From Desulfovibrio subterraneus (GTDB lineage: Bacteria > Desulfobacterota > Desulfovibrionia > Desulfovibrionales > Desulfovibrionaceae), in contig NZ_BLVO01000016.1 in the NCBI RefSeq assembly GCF_013340285.1, positions 62,001 to 126,000 on the forward strand: 64,000 nucleotides of DNA, written 5' to 3'. The first letter of the stretch is position 1. The number at the start of each line of letters is the position of its first letter. Below, one piece after another: positions 17,825-26,545 of this stretch. The notes beneath the pieces were generated by a model. That model saw only the letters and a list, made by a program, of their open reading frames with translations, had not been told where the DNA came from and did no database searches. A program made the translations under genes and the position numbers.

Positions 17825-18730
17825 ATGAAATGCAAACGCTGCAAAGTGCCCGCAGTCGTCGCGCTGCCCAGCCATAACACGGGTTTCTGCGCCGAATGCT
17901 TCGACCTGTTCTTCACCCGTCAGGTTGAACGCGGCATTCATTCTGAAAAATTGTTCACCAAGGAAGACCGCATCCTCGTTGCCCTTTCCGGCGGCAAGGA
18001 TTCGCTGGCCTGCATCCTCGTGCTCAAGCGCCTTGGTTACGATGTAACCGGCCTGCATATTGATCTCAGCATTCCCAACAGCTCGGAATTTGCCCGTGGC
18101 ACAGTGGAACGCTTTTGCGAGGAGCACGGCATTGCCCTTATCGTCAAGGAAATGGCCAAAGAAGGCCTTGCCATTCCCGATGTGAAGGCACGGCTCAACC
18201 GCCCCATCTGTTCCGCCTGCGGCAAGATCAAGCGCTACTTCTTCAACAAGGTTGCACTGGACGAAAAGTACACTGTGCTGGCCACCGGCCATAACCTTGA
18301 TGACGAAATAGCCCGCCTGTTCTCCAACGTGCTGCGCTGGGACGTGGGCTACTTGAGCGATCAGGGCCCCATGCTGGAAGCGGAGAACGGTTTTGCCCGC
18401 AAGGTGAAGCCCCTGTTCCGCCTTTCCGAATACGAAACGGCCAACTGGTCCTTCCTGCAGGGCATTCCCTACCATTACGCTCCCTGTCCGTATTCCAAGG
18501 GCGCCAGCTTCACCTCCTACAAGAAGCTGTGGGCCGATCTGGAAGAAGAAATGCCCGGCCGCAAGCTCGCCTTCTACCTCGGCTTCCTTGAGAAGGGTAA
18601 GGCACCTTTCCAGCGGCAGGAGGCCCTTACTGGCGATTCTCTCGCTCCCTGCACCTCTTGTGGCTATCCTACCTCCGCAGAGGTCTGCGGTGTGTGCCGC
18701 ATCAAGGATGCCGTCTCCGAGCGGAAATAG
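17825..18730 (+). CDS. TtuA/NcsA-type tRNA 2-thiouridine synthetase
   Basis: A 301-residue N-type ATP pyrophosphatase. It has an N-terminal zinc ribbon (CKRCK and CAECF), the PP-loop VALSGGKDSLA, a middle Cys pair (ICSACGK) for an Fe-S cluster, GHNLDDEI, and a C-terminal zinc ribbon (PCTSCGYPTS with CGVC). This five-part layout is that of TtuA (tRNA position 54) and archaeal/eukaryotic NcsA/Ctu1. It activates a tRNA uridine with ATP and adds sulfur. The AAGGATG site is before the ATG. It pairs with the sulfur carrier just upstream. Which uridine is modified cannot be read from sequence alone. Confidence 0.92.
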   Translation: MKCKRCKVPAVVALPSHNTGFCAECFDLFFTRQVERGIHSEKLFTKEDRILVALSGGKDSLACILVLKRLGYDVTGLHIDLSIPNSSEFARGTVERFCEEHGIALIVKEMAKEGLAIPDVKARLNRPICSACGKIKRYFFNKVALDEKYTVLATGHNLDDEIARLFSNVLRWDVGYLSDQGPMLEAENGFARKVKPLFRLSEYETANWSFLQGIPYHYAPCPYSKGASFTSYKKLWADLEEEMPGRKLAFYLGFLEKGKAPFQRQEALTGDSLAPCTSCGYPTSAEVCGVCRIKDAVSERK

Positions 18731-18760
18731 CCGGATACTTAGTCATACGATTAAAAGAAG

Positions 18761-18792
18761 GGCAGGGCTGCATGAGCAGTCCTGCCTTTTTG
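18761..18792 (+). terminator. Intrinsic terminator of the thiolase operon
   Basis: An 11-bp stem (18761-18771 with 18776-18786) with a G-U pair on the plus strand, atga loop and a T-rich tail. Confidence 0.88.
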
Positions 18793-18891
18793 TTTGGGGA
18801 TATGATGCAACTGGATTGCGTCTGGAATTCGTTTATATTCCATCGACCTGTTGGGTAAACCGCTCATGCGCCGCGTAGTAAGATTCGGGGA

Positions 18892-19167
18892 TTAAAGCGA
18901 AGGTAGCTTTCCAAACTTTGCATAGCGCAGTAGCCCGATTAGCAAAAATACACCTCCCTGTACCCCGAGTAGAATAATGTCTCCACCTGCAAGCCAGGAA
19001 AGCACTGCGGCAAGTCCGTACAGAACTTCCATTACCGCCCGCTTATAACGCTTTTTTCGGGTCTTCCCGAAGCGAGCGTCAAGGAGCCTAGAAAACAGGA
19101 AGAGCAGGAGGACAAGCAGCGCAAAAAGCAGGTATGGAAAATATTCATATATAAACAGACTATTCAA
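18892..19167 (-). CDS. Small membrane protein, probable immunity to the adjacent Rhs tip
   Basis: A 91-residue protein with about three hydrophobic segments (near residues 10-26, 46-62 and 65-80) and a basic loop FGKTRKKRYKRA. No known family is recognised. The best start is a TTG at 19167: it has AAGGAG 6 bases upstream and overlaps the stop codon of the Rhs tip (the last bases of the tip frame read TTGAATAG). Other in-frame starts (GTG at 19200) lack a site. Size, location directly after an Rhs tip and membrane nature point to an immunity protein; this is inference. Confidence 0.6.
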   Translation of the reverse strand: MNSLFIYEYFPYLLFALLVLLLFLFSRLLDARFGKTRKKRYKRAVMEVLYGLAAVLSWLAGGDIILLGVQGGVFLLIGLLRYAKFGKLPSL

Positions 19168-19533
19168 GCATATCTCCTTCCCATTCTGCTCTATGCGCAC
19201 CTATTATAGCTGCGTCCGTTTTGAGCTGTGTTATCGCTTTTTTCACAACAGGAACCTCCTTGGCTACACCACTTATTGTCCCTGAAATAAATCCTGTTCC
19301 TCCACCAATTACAGCACCAGTCCCTCCTCCCGATACAAAGCCTCGTCCGGCGCCTATAACAGTACTCGCTAACTGGTTCTTTAAGATTCTTGAGGCAGGA
19401 TTATTCCAAAGAGTATCCTTTTCAGAGTTGGCAGCCTCTCCCTCTAAACCCCACGGGTCAACGCAGTTGATCGGATCATCCACACAGTAATCCCGCAGGT
19501 CGCCATCGCCGTGTGTGTCGCGGGCGGGGTCAA
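19160..19533 (-). pseudogene. Displaced Rhs C-terminal tip (orphan toxin module)
   Basis: The frame begins inside an Rhs core end (FDPARDTHGDGDLRDY, then DPINCVDPWGLEG) and continues into a unique tip of about 90 residues. The tip is Gly-rich with a glycine-zipper-like stretch (GGGTGAVIGGGTGFISG), which suggests a membrane-active toxin. There is no start codon or Rhs body in front of the core end; homology stops at 19533. It is a silent tip of the kind left when a new tip replaces an older one, and could be used again by recombination through the repeat it shares with 20516-20600. Confidence 0.75.
19449..19533 (-). repeat. 85-bp direct repeat, copy in the displaced Rhs tip
   Basis: It aligns without gaps to 20516-20600, with about nine differences in 85 bases by my count. 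It encodes the DPARD...CVDPWGL core end of Rhs. It is the shared segment through which the two tips could recombine. Confidence 0.9.
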
Positions 19534-19631
19534 AAAACAAGAGGGAGCATGCTGATGAGTGATGAGCAAGCACAATGCCAATAAGCGATGCAATACTTTG
19601 CAAAACACAGTCATCGTTTAATAAATTATCA

Positions 19632-20063
19632 CTATAAACGAATATATTTAAATTCTGAAAATGTGGATGCTACTCTTTTTACATGATCAAGATTGCCAAT
19701 CTCTTTTTTTGCATATTCAATCTTAACCATCCCTCCATAATATCTTAATCCTGACTTTGTATATATATTCATATGTGTCATTTCTGGACAAAAAGAGTAG
19801 CTTGAAAATGTAATACTCTTGATGTTGTCTAGTTTTAAAATTGTTGTCCCGTAAATATTTCTTGATAGGATGCCATCAGATGAAATAGAAACAATATATC
19901 CAATGGATCTCGAGATCAGGAATGTTACGCATGAGACTAGCAAGAGTGCTACGCCAAGCACTTCGCCATGTATCACAAGTGCTATTCCTGCGATCAAAGT
20001 AAAAATAGAATGTAGAATCCAAAAAACACCAATAGCAATGTATTATGTTTGGTATGCTTTCAT
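19632..20063 (-). pseudogene. Membrane protein gene with an early in-frame stop (probable immunity)
   Basis: From the ATG at 20063 the frame reads MKAYQT, then TAA, then continues open as YIAIGVFWILHSIFTLIAG and on to 19632. The full product would have two N-terminal membrane segments and a cytosolic beta-rich part (DGILSRNIYGTTILKLDNI) resembling bacterial PH-like domains. It lies 46 bases after the Rhs gene, where an immunity gene is expected. Either the TAA inactivates it, or translation starts downstream (TTG at 19997), cutting the first membrane segment. Base composition is clearly AT-richer than the rest of the window. Confidence 0.6.
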
Positions 20064-20109
20064 ATAGTATTGTGGCGCGCGGCAACATCGCGCGCCATAT
20101 CGTTTATGT

Positions 20110-21208
20110 TTATTCTTTTGAAGAACCAAATTCCTTCACACGACTCTGTTCTTCTTTCACATGCACCTCCATTGGGATTGGGAGTGCTTTTATGCCAACA
20201 CCAAGACTATATCCTTCGCCAGTATAGCCAGCCCCTTGGATTTTTTCTGTTCCCAAAGATGGGACTCCCGGAATCGGCAATTGATAACTTGCTCCTATCT
20301 TTTGTGATTTTCCTGCAAGGTCTTTGATCGTTTTCGCCGTGGTTGCTTGATATGAGGCTTCCCCAGAAACACCAAAGCCGGAAGAGGCGCCGTAGTCTCC
20401 ATAGTACTCAACACCCCAATTTCCCTTATCATCCTTCACAACCATTGCACCGGCTCCTGCGCCAAAACCGAAACCACTGGCGGAAAATCCAACTCCAACC
20501 CCCTTGGTTTTCAGCCCCCACGGGTCAACGCAGTTTATGGGATCATCCACACAGTAATCCCACAGATCGCCGTCGCCGCGCATGTCGCGGGCAGGGTCAA
20601 GGGCGGTAAAACGGCCCAGCTCGGGGGAATAGTCACGGTAGCCGAAGCGGATGAATCCCGTGTGGCGGTCCACAAGGCCGGAGGCAAAGCCAACTGGCAG
20701 GAATAGCTCGGGATTGGAGTCGTTCAGCATAGTCCCGAAGCTATCATATGCCATTTCCTTTATCAACTTGCCTCCATTGGCATCCGGCAGCACCGCCAGC
20801 TTGAGCGAGCCTATCTGGTCGAATCCGAGACGATAGGTCGCGGCACCCTGCGGATGCTCCATGGTAACAGCTACGGGGCTGTGACCGGATTCGTAGTGGA
20901 ACAGGCAGCGGGTGCCGCTGGTGTGGTCTATCCATGCGCCGAGACGCAAGGCATCCTTCCAGATGTAGGATTCGGCCAGCACCATTTATGTGCTTTTCCA
21001 CCGGACCGAGTGCAGAGCCGTAGTAATAGGTAATCTGCGTACCATCAGGCAGGACAACACTGTCCAGCCGGGTGTCTGCGCCATAGGCAAAGGAGGTGGT
21101 CTCATCACCTTGCCGGGGCGAGCGAATCCGGCGGCAGAGGGAACCTTCCGGCGTGTACTCGCAGCGCACGTTGCCAACCTGCACCAAGCGACTGAGTTCC
21201 CATCGCTT
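20110..21208 (-). pseudogene. Rhs protein remnant: 5'-truncated and frameshifted core end plus tip
   Basis: Two overlapping frames join into the end of an Rhs protein. The first (down to about 20990) reads RLVQVGNVRCEYTPEGSL and ITYYYGSALGPVEKHIN. The second (from about 20987) reads VLAESYIWKDALRLG, then FIRFGYRDYSPELGRFTALDPARD and DPINCVDPWGL, then a Gly-rich tip of about 125 residues. One extra G near 20985-20990 explains the shift. The large Rhs body is missing: similarity stops close to the aspS terminator at 21216-21246. Intact Rhs proteins deliver toxic tips to rivals; this copy should be dead. The tip is not a family I recognise. Confidence 0.8.
20516..20600 (-). repeat. 85-bp direct repeat, copy in the Rhs remnant
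   Basis: The partner of 19449-19533, about 1067 bases away in the same orientation. It lies at the junction between conserved Rhs core and variable tip. Confidence 0.9.
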
Positions 21209-21214
21209 TATGAC

Positions 21215-21246
21215 AAAAAAGCCCCCGTCCTTGCGGACGGGGGCTT
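21215..21246 (-). terminator. Intrinsic terminator of aspS
   Basis: A perfect 11-bp stem (21221-21231 with 21236-21246, ttgc loop) followed on the minus strand by six T. It ends the hisS-aspS unit and insulates the Rhs island. Confidence 0.9.
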
Positions 21247-21275
21247 CGTATTCTCAGCTATGAGGCTCGGTTGTA

Positions 21276-23096
21276 CTAATCCTGCTTCACTTCGCGCAGA
21301 CGCAGGCTCAGGTCGCGCAGCTGGCGCGCGGAGACTTCGGAAGGTGCATCGGTGAGCAGACAGGTTGCCTTCTGGGTCTTGGGGAAGGCGATAACGTCAC
21401 GGATGGACGGGGAGCCGGTGAGCAGCATGACCAGACGGTCCATGCCGAAGGCGATGCCGCCGTGGGGCGGTGCGCCGTATTCGAAGGCTTCCATGAGGAA
21501 TCCGAACTGCTTGTCTGCCTCTTCCTTGGTAAAGCCGAGCGCGTCGAACATGTATTCCTGCTGGGCGCGGTTATGGATGCGGATGGAGCCGCCACCGATT
21601 TCGCTGCCGTTCAGCACGAGGTCGTACGCACGGGCCTTAACCTTGGCAGGATCTTCCTTCATCAGGGCTTCCTGACCCACCTGCACGGCGGTGAAGGGGT
21701 GGTGGCAGGCAACATAGCGCTTTTCGTCCGCGTCGTATTCGAACAGCGGGAAGTCGGTCACCCACAGGAAGTTGAAGGTGTTCTCGGGGATGAGGTTGAA
21801 GCGCTTTGCCACTTCCAGACGCAGGTTGCCCAGCGCGCTGTTGCACATATCCGGTGCACCGGCCTGGAAGAAGATGATGTCGCCCACTTCAAGACCAAGG
21901 GTCTCGGTCAGGTTCTGCTTCTCGGCATCGGACAGGAACTTGGCAAAGGGAGACTGCCATTCGTCGGCCTTGATCTTGATCCATGCCAGACCCTGTGCGC
22001 CGTAGATCTTCACGAACTCGGTGAAGACGTCGATTTCCTTGCGGGAAAGCTCGCCGCCAGCGGGCACGCGCATGGCCTTGACCATCTCTGCCTTGGCAAA
22101 CACCTTGAACTCGGATTCGCGGAAGATGGAGGTCACTTCCTTCAGCTTCAGATCGAAACGGGTGTCGGGCTTGTCCACGCCGTAATCGGCCATGGCCTGA
22201 TCGTAGGTCATGCGCACGAAGGGAGCGGTAAGCTCCACGTCGAGGCAGTCCTTGAACACGCGGCTCACAAGACCTTCGGCCATGGTCTGCACCTGCAGTT
22301 CATCCACGAAGCTCATTTCAATATCGATCTGGGTGAACTCCGGCTGACGGTCTGCACGCAGGTCTTCGTCACGGAAGCAGCGCACGATCTGGTAGTAGCG
22401 GTCCATGCCGGAAACCATGAGCAGCTGCTTGAAAATCTGGGGAGACTGCGGCAGCGCGTAGAACATGCCCTGATTCACGCGGCTGGGCACGAGGAAGTCG
22501 CGCGCACCTTCAGGGGTGGACTTGGTCAGGCAGGGGGTTTCCACTTCAAGGAAGTTCAGCTCATCCAGATAGCGGCGCACTGACTGTGCTGCACGGTTGC
22601 GCAGAATGAAGTTTCTGGCCAGCTTGGGACGGCGCAGGTCGAGATAGCGGTATTCAAGGCGCAGGTTCTCGGAAGCATCCACGCGGTCTTCAATCTGGAA
22701 AGGGGTGGTCTTGGCGGTGTTCAGCAGCTTCCATTCGGAAACATACACTTCCACTTCGCCGGTCACCATGGTGGCGTTGGTCATGCCATCGGGGCGGTGA
22801 CGCACAACACCCTTTATTGCCAGCACGTATTCCGTGCGCAGAATGTGCGCGGTCTTGTGCGCATCAGCATTGAAATCGGGGCTGAAAACCACCTGCGTCA
22901 GCCCGGCGCGGTCGCGGAGGTCGATAAAGATGAGGCCGCCGTGGTCACGACGGAACTGCACCCAGCCCATAAGGCAGACTTCCGCGCCGATATTATTGGC
23001 ATTCAGCTCGCAGCAACTGTGGGTGCGAACCCAGTTACCAAGGGGCTCTATGTACTGCTGGTGTTCCTGCTGAATATCCAAAATCTGGTCGCTCAT
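21276..23096 (-). CDS. aspS: Aspartyl-tRNA synthetase
   Basis: A class IIb synthetase of 606 residues, the long bacterial type. It has an N-terminal OB fold (GWVQFRRDHGGLIFIDLRDR), the catalytic core with QSPQIFKQLLM and FRDEDLRADRQPEFTQ (motif 2), the bacterial GAD insertion, and motif 3 (GIAFGMDRLVMLLTG). The ATG at 23096 has GAGGA 7 bases upstream; an ATG at 23102 is too close to that site. It follows hisS on the same strand with a gap of about 60 bases, a common bacterial pairing. Whether it also charges tRNA-Asn is unlikely, because asnS is present. Confidence 0.97.
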   Translation of the reverse strand: MSDQILDIQQEHQQYIEPLGNWVRTHSCCELNANNIGAEVCLMGWVQFRRDHGGLIFIDLRDRAGLTQVVFSPDFNADAHKTAHILRTEYVLAIKGVVRHRPDGMTNATMVTGEVEVYVSEWKLLNTAKTTPFQIEDRVDASENLRLEYRYLDLRRPKLARNFILRNRAAQSVRRYLDELNFLEVETPCLTKSTPEGARDFLVPSRVNQGMFYALPQSPQIFKQLLMVSGMDRYYQIVRCFRDEDLRADRQPEFTQIDIEMSFVDELQVQTMAEGLVSRVFKDCLDVELTAPFVRMTYDQAMADYGVDKPDTRFDLKLKEVTSIFRESEFKVFAKAEMVKAMRVPAGGELSRKEIDVFTEFVKIYGAQGLAWIKIKADEWQSPFAKFLSDAEKQNLTETLGLEVGDIIFFQAGAPDMCNSALGNLRLEVAKRFNLIPENTFNFLWVTDFPLFEYDADEKRYVACHHPFTAVQVGQEALMKEDPAKVKARAYDLVLNGSEIGGGSIRIHNRAQQEYMFDALGFTKEEADKQFGFLMEAFEYGAPPHGGIAFGMDRLVMLLTGSPSIRDVIAFPKTQKATCLLTDAPSEVSARQLRDLSLRLREVKQD

Positions 23097-23158
23097 TGTC
23101 ATATCCTCATGACGTGCGGACAGTCTGTCCTGTAATATGTTTATGGTGTTATGATTAT

Positions 23159-24397
23159 TTATATATGTTCAACAATCTCGGCCATGGGCACGGAAACCTG
23201 CTCGCCGGAGGCCATGTCCTTGACCACGACGGTGCTGGTTGCCAGTTCGTCGCCGCCGAGAATGAGCACCTTGCGGGCGTTCTTGCGGCTGGCCTGACGC
23301 ATCTGCGCCTTCATGGACTTGGCGGCAAAGGCGAGTTCACCCACCTTGCCTGCTTCGCGCAGCGCCTGTGCGAGCATGAGCGCAACCTCAAGGCCATTAT
23401 CGTCCAGCACGGCGATGTAGAAGTCGGGCTGTGCTGCTGCGCGTTCGCCCAGCATGAGCGCAAGACGTTCCATGCCGCAGGCAAAGCCGATGCCGGGTAC
23501 GTCGGGGCCGCCGAGCTGCTTGATGAGACCGTCGTAACGGCCGCCACCGGCAACGGAAGCCTGTGCGCCGATGGAGCCGGAAACAACTTCAAAAGTCGTG
23601 CGGTTGTAGTAGTCCAGTCCGCGTACAAGGCGCACGTTCTGGATGTATTTGAGGCCTGCCCGGTCGAGCACGCTCAGCACCTTGGCGTGGTGGTCGGCAC
23701 ATTCGGGGCAGTTGTGTTCCAGAATGGTGGGTGCATCCTTCGTCAGCTCTTTGCAGGCGGGCACTTTGCAGTCCAGCACGCGCAGGGGATTGGTATCCAT
23801 GCGGCGGCGGCAGTCTTCGCACAGGGCAGAGGTGTCCAGCTTGGCAAAGAAGGCCTTGAGCGCGTCGTTGTATTTGGGACGGCACTCGCGGCAGCCGAGG
23901 GAGTTTATTTCCAGCGACAGGTCGGTAAGGCCGATGCGGGTGAGGAAGGTCATCAGCATGAGGATGACTTCGGCGTCCGCGTGGGGCTCAACCGGTCCGA
24001 GGCACTCGCAGTTGATCTGGTGGAACTGGCGCATGCGGCCCTTCTGGGGGCGTTCGTAACGGAACATGGGGCCGAAGGTGAAAAGCTTGGCCACCTGTTC
24101 CTGCGCATGCATGTTGGCTTCGATGTAGGCGCGCATGACGCCTGCGGTGGCTTCCGGACGCATGGTCAGGGAGCGGCCCTTGCGGTCGTCGAAGGTGTAC
24201 ATTTCCTTCTGCACCACGTCGGTTTCGTCACCGATGGAACGCTTGAACAGTTCGGTGCGCTCCAGAATGGGGGTGCGCAGTTCCGTGTAGCCGAAGCTGC
24301 CGAACACCTCGCGTCCGATACCTTCCATGAAGGTGAAGGCGTCGCTGTCCGGCGAGAACATGTCGGCAAAACCCTTGATCTTTTGTACGCTGCTCAT
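23159..24397 (-). CDS. hisS: Histidyl-tRNA synthetase
   Basis: A class IIa synthetase of 412 residues. Motif 1 region KGFADMFSPDS with YTELRTPILE, motif 2 GPMFRYERPQKGRMRQFHQ, the histidine motif A LVRGLDYYNRTTFEV, and motif 3 GIGFACGMERL are all present. The anticodon-binding domain forms the last 90 residues. It charges tRNA-His in the cytosol. It is upstream of aspS in one unit. The middle has an unusual Cys-rich insert (CRECRPK, CEDCRRRM, CKVPACKEL, CPECADHH) seen in the family as a zinc-binding-like part. Confidence 0.97.
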   Translation of the reverse strand: MSSVQKIKGFADMFSPDSDAFTFMEGIGREVFGSFGYTELRTPILERTELFKRSIGDETDVVQKEMYTFDDRKGRSLTMRPEATAGVMRAYIEANMHAQEQVAKLFTFGPMFRYERPQKGRMRQFHQINCECLGPVEPHADAEVILMLMTFLTRIGLTDLSLEINSLGCRECRPKYNDALKAFFAKLDTSALCEDCRRRMDTNPLRVLDCKVPACKELTKDAPTILEHNCPECADHHAKVLSVLDRAGLKYIQNVRLVRGLDYYNRTTFEVVSGSIGAQASVAGGGRYDGLIKQLGGPDVPGIGFACGMERLALMLGERAAAQPDFYIAVLDDNGLEVALMLAQALREAGKVGELAFAAKSMKAQMRQASRKNARKVLILGGDELATSTVVVKDMASGEQVSVPMAEIVEHI

Positions 24398-24576
24398 GTC
24401 GCTATCTCGAAGATTGGTCTGCCGTTGCCTTCACCCGGCAAATGCTGGGGATGAATGCTGTCCGGCGGGCGGTTGGTGCGCGCTGTCAGGCTTGTGCCTG
24501 CAGCATCACGCAGAAACAGCACTGAATAGTCCAACGGGCGGTAATTGTCAAAACTGTAAACATAGTCCGAAATACC

Positions 24577-24606
24577 AAGGGCCCGCTCCATGTGGAGCAG
24601 GCCCTT
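24577..24606 (-). terminator. Hairpin after moaC
   Basis: A 14-bp stem with one mismatch (24577-24590 with 24593-24606). The T tail on the minus strand is weak (ggtatttc), so the hairpin is clear but its efficiency is uncertain. Confidence 0.6.
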
Positions 24607-24642
24607 AGCACTTTGCCCTTGTCCGGTTCCGAAACGGAATGG

Positions 24643-25125
24643 CTATTCCGCGCGGAATTCTCCGCTCTTGCCACCGGCCTTGTAGACGAGGCGGCAGTCG
24701 CGGATGACAATATCTTTCTGTACGGCTTTGCACATGTCATAGATGGTCATGGCGGCTGTCTGGGCGGCGACAAGCGCTTCCATCTCCACGCCGGTCTGGC
24801 CGGTCGTGCGTGCTTCGGCCTCTATATGAATCTGGCAGGTTTCATCTTGAATGGAGAACCGCACATCCACATAGCTGAGGAACAGGGGGTGGCAGAGGGG
24901 GATAAGTTCCCACGTGCGCTTGGCTGCGAGAATGCCCGCAACCTTGGCGGTGGTGAGCACGTCGCCCTTGGGTAGGGCCTGCCGCTTGAGCAGGTCCAGC
25001 GTGCTGGGAGAAACTTCAACCACCGTGCGCACTATGGCCACGCGGCGGGTGTCGTTTTTGTGGCCCACATCAACCATGGTGATGGAGCCGTCCGCGCTCA
25101 TGTGGGAAAAATCCTGATCGCTCAT
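24643..25125 (-). CDS. moaC: Cyclic pyranopterin monophosphate synthase accessory protein MoaC
   Basis: A 160-residue protein matching the whole MoaC family. Motifs include MVDVGHKNDTRRVA, the catalytic region with AAKRTWELIPLCHPL, and the C-terminal EALVAAQTAAMTIYDMCKA. MoaC converts the GTP-derived cyclic intermediate of MoaA into cPMP, an early step of molybdopterin synthesis. It starts one base after the dnaJ stop on the minus strand, so translation is probably coupled. No other moa gene is in the window. Confidence 0.97.
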   Translation of the reverse strand: MSDQDFSHMSADGSITMVDVGHKNDTRRVAIVRTVVEVSPSTLDLLKRQALPKGDVLTTAKVAGILAAKRTWELIPLCHPLFLSYVDVRFSIQDETCQIHIEAEARTTGQTGVEMEALVAAQTAAMTIYDMCKAVQKDIVIRDCRLVYKAGGKSGEFRAE

Positions 25126-25126
25126 G

Positions 25127-26251
25127 CTAGTCCACTCCCATGGCCTTGCCGACTTTCTTGAACAGGTTCTTTGCCTTGGTCATGGGCTTGTCTTCTTCCA
25201 GCTGGGCAAATTCGCGCAGCAGTTCTTCCTGCCGCTTGCTCAGCTTGGTGGGCGTTTTGACCACGATCTCGACGAGCAGGTCGCCGTTGGAGCCGTAGCC
25301 CAGTGAAGGCAGGCCGTAGTCGTGCATGCGGAAAATCTCGCCATTCTGGGTACCCTTGGGAATTTCCACCGTGATGGGATCATCAAGGGTGGGCACTTCT
25401 ATGCGGTCGCCAAGGGAGGCCTGCACGAAGGAGATTTCGCGGGTCACGATCAAATCCTGCCCGTGACGGCGGAAGGTCTTGTCCTGCTCCACGGTGATGA
25501 CCACATACAGGTCGCCGGGAGGCCCGCCATGAATGCCGGGTTCGCCTTCGCCGCGCAGGCGCAGACGGTTGCCGGAATCCACACCCGCGGGAATACGCAC
25601 GGAAAGTTCCTTCGTCTCCTGCACTATGCCCGCGCCACGACAGCGGGGGCATGGATTGGAGATGATCTGGCCGGTGCCGCTGCAGGCGTGGCAAGGCATG
25701 GAGATGGAGAAAGGTCCCTGACTCTGGCGCACCTGACCCCGGCCGTTGCAGCGCGAACAGGTTTCCGGCTTGGTTCCCGGGGCAGCTCCTGTTCCTTCGC
25801 ATTCGGTGCAGGTGACCCGCTTGGGGATCTTGAGGGTGACTTCGTCGCCCTTGGCTGCCTGCCGGAAGTTGATATTCAGGTTGTAGCGCAGGTCCGATCC
25901 CGCCTGAGCGCGGGGGCCTCTGGATGCGCCGCCCATGGAAAAGCCGAACAGATCGCCGAAAATATCGCCGAACTGGCTGAAGATATCCTCTGCGCTGTGG
26001 AAGCCGCCACCGCCGAAGCCGTTACCGCTGACTCCCGCGTGTCCGAACTTGTCGTAGCGTTGGCGCTTGTCGGCGTCGCGCAGGACGTCATACGCTTCCG
26101 CCGCTTCCTTGAACAAAGCTTCGGCCTCGGGGTTGTCCGGGTTGCGGTCCGGATGGAACTCCATGGCTTTCTTGCGGTAGGCTTTCTTGATTTCGTCTTG
26201 CGATGCGCTTCGGCCTACGCCCAGCACTTCGTAGTAGTCACGCTGGCTCAT
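25127..26251 (-). CDS. dnaJ: Chaperone protein DnaJ (type I)
   Basis: A 374-residue full-length DnaJ. It has a J domain with HPD at about residue 33 ([10 protein letters not shown]), a Gly/Phe linker ([12 protein letters not shown]), four zinc CxxCxGxG motifs ([32 protein letters not shown]) and the C-terminal substrate domains. It brings unfolded proteins to DnaK and stimulates its ATPase. It sits between rpoZ and moaC, 9 bases after rpoZ; dnaK is not adjacent. Confidence 0.98.
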   Translation of the reverse strand: MSQRDYYEVLGVGRSASQDEIKKAYRKKAMEFHPDRNPDNPEAEALFKEAAEAYDVLRDADKRQRYDKFGHAGVSGNGFGGGGFHSAEDIFSQFGDIFGDLFGFSMGGASRGPRAQAGSDLRYNLNINFRQAAKGDEVTLKIPKRVTCTECEGTGAAPGTKPETCSRCNGRGQVRQSQGPFSISMPCHACSGTGQIISNPCPRCRGAGIVQETKELSVRIPAGVDSGNRLRLRGEGEPGIHGGPPGDLYVVITVEQDKTFRRHGQDLIVTREISFVQASLGDRIEVPTLDDPITVEIPKGTQNGEIFRMHDYGLPSLGYGSNGDLLVEIVVKTPTKLSKRQEELLREFAQLEEDKPMTKAKNLFKKVGKAMGVD

Positions 26252-26260
26252 AGTTCCCTG

Positions 26261-26485
26261 TTACTCGGCGGTCTTGGTTTCTTCGTGGGTATACCATTCC
26301 ATATTGTCGGGCAGAACCTTGCCTGCGGCGATTTCGCGCAGGGCGGTCACGACTTCCTTGTTCTTGCTGTCCACGAGGGGCTTGTAGCCTTCGCGGAACT
26401 GCTGAACGCGTTTGATAGCCATCTGAACCAGCAGGAAGCGGTTGCCTATGTGCTTCTGGCAATCTTCTACGGTAATACGGGCCAT
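26261..26485 (-). CDS. rpoZ: DNA-directed RNA polymerase omega subunit
   Basis: A 74-residue protein with the omega signature: [19 protein letters not shown], then [11 protein letters not shown], then [15 protein letters not shown]. It helps assemble the beta-prime subunit and can bind ppGpp. A GGAGT site precedes the ATG. It is followed after 9 bases by dnaJ, so the two are probably transcribed together. Confidence 0.95.
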   Translation of the reverse strand: MARITVEDCQKHIGNRFLLVQMAIKRVQQFREGYKPLVDSKNKEVVTALREIAAGKVLPDNMEWYTHEETKTAE

Positions 26486-26545
26486 GTTTGACTCCTTGTA
26501 TTGAAATGAACGGAAGCGTTTTCCGTTGTTCTCTTGTGTGTTCCG

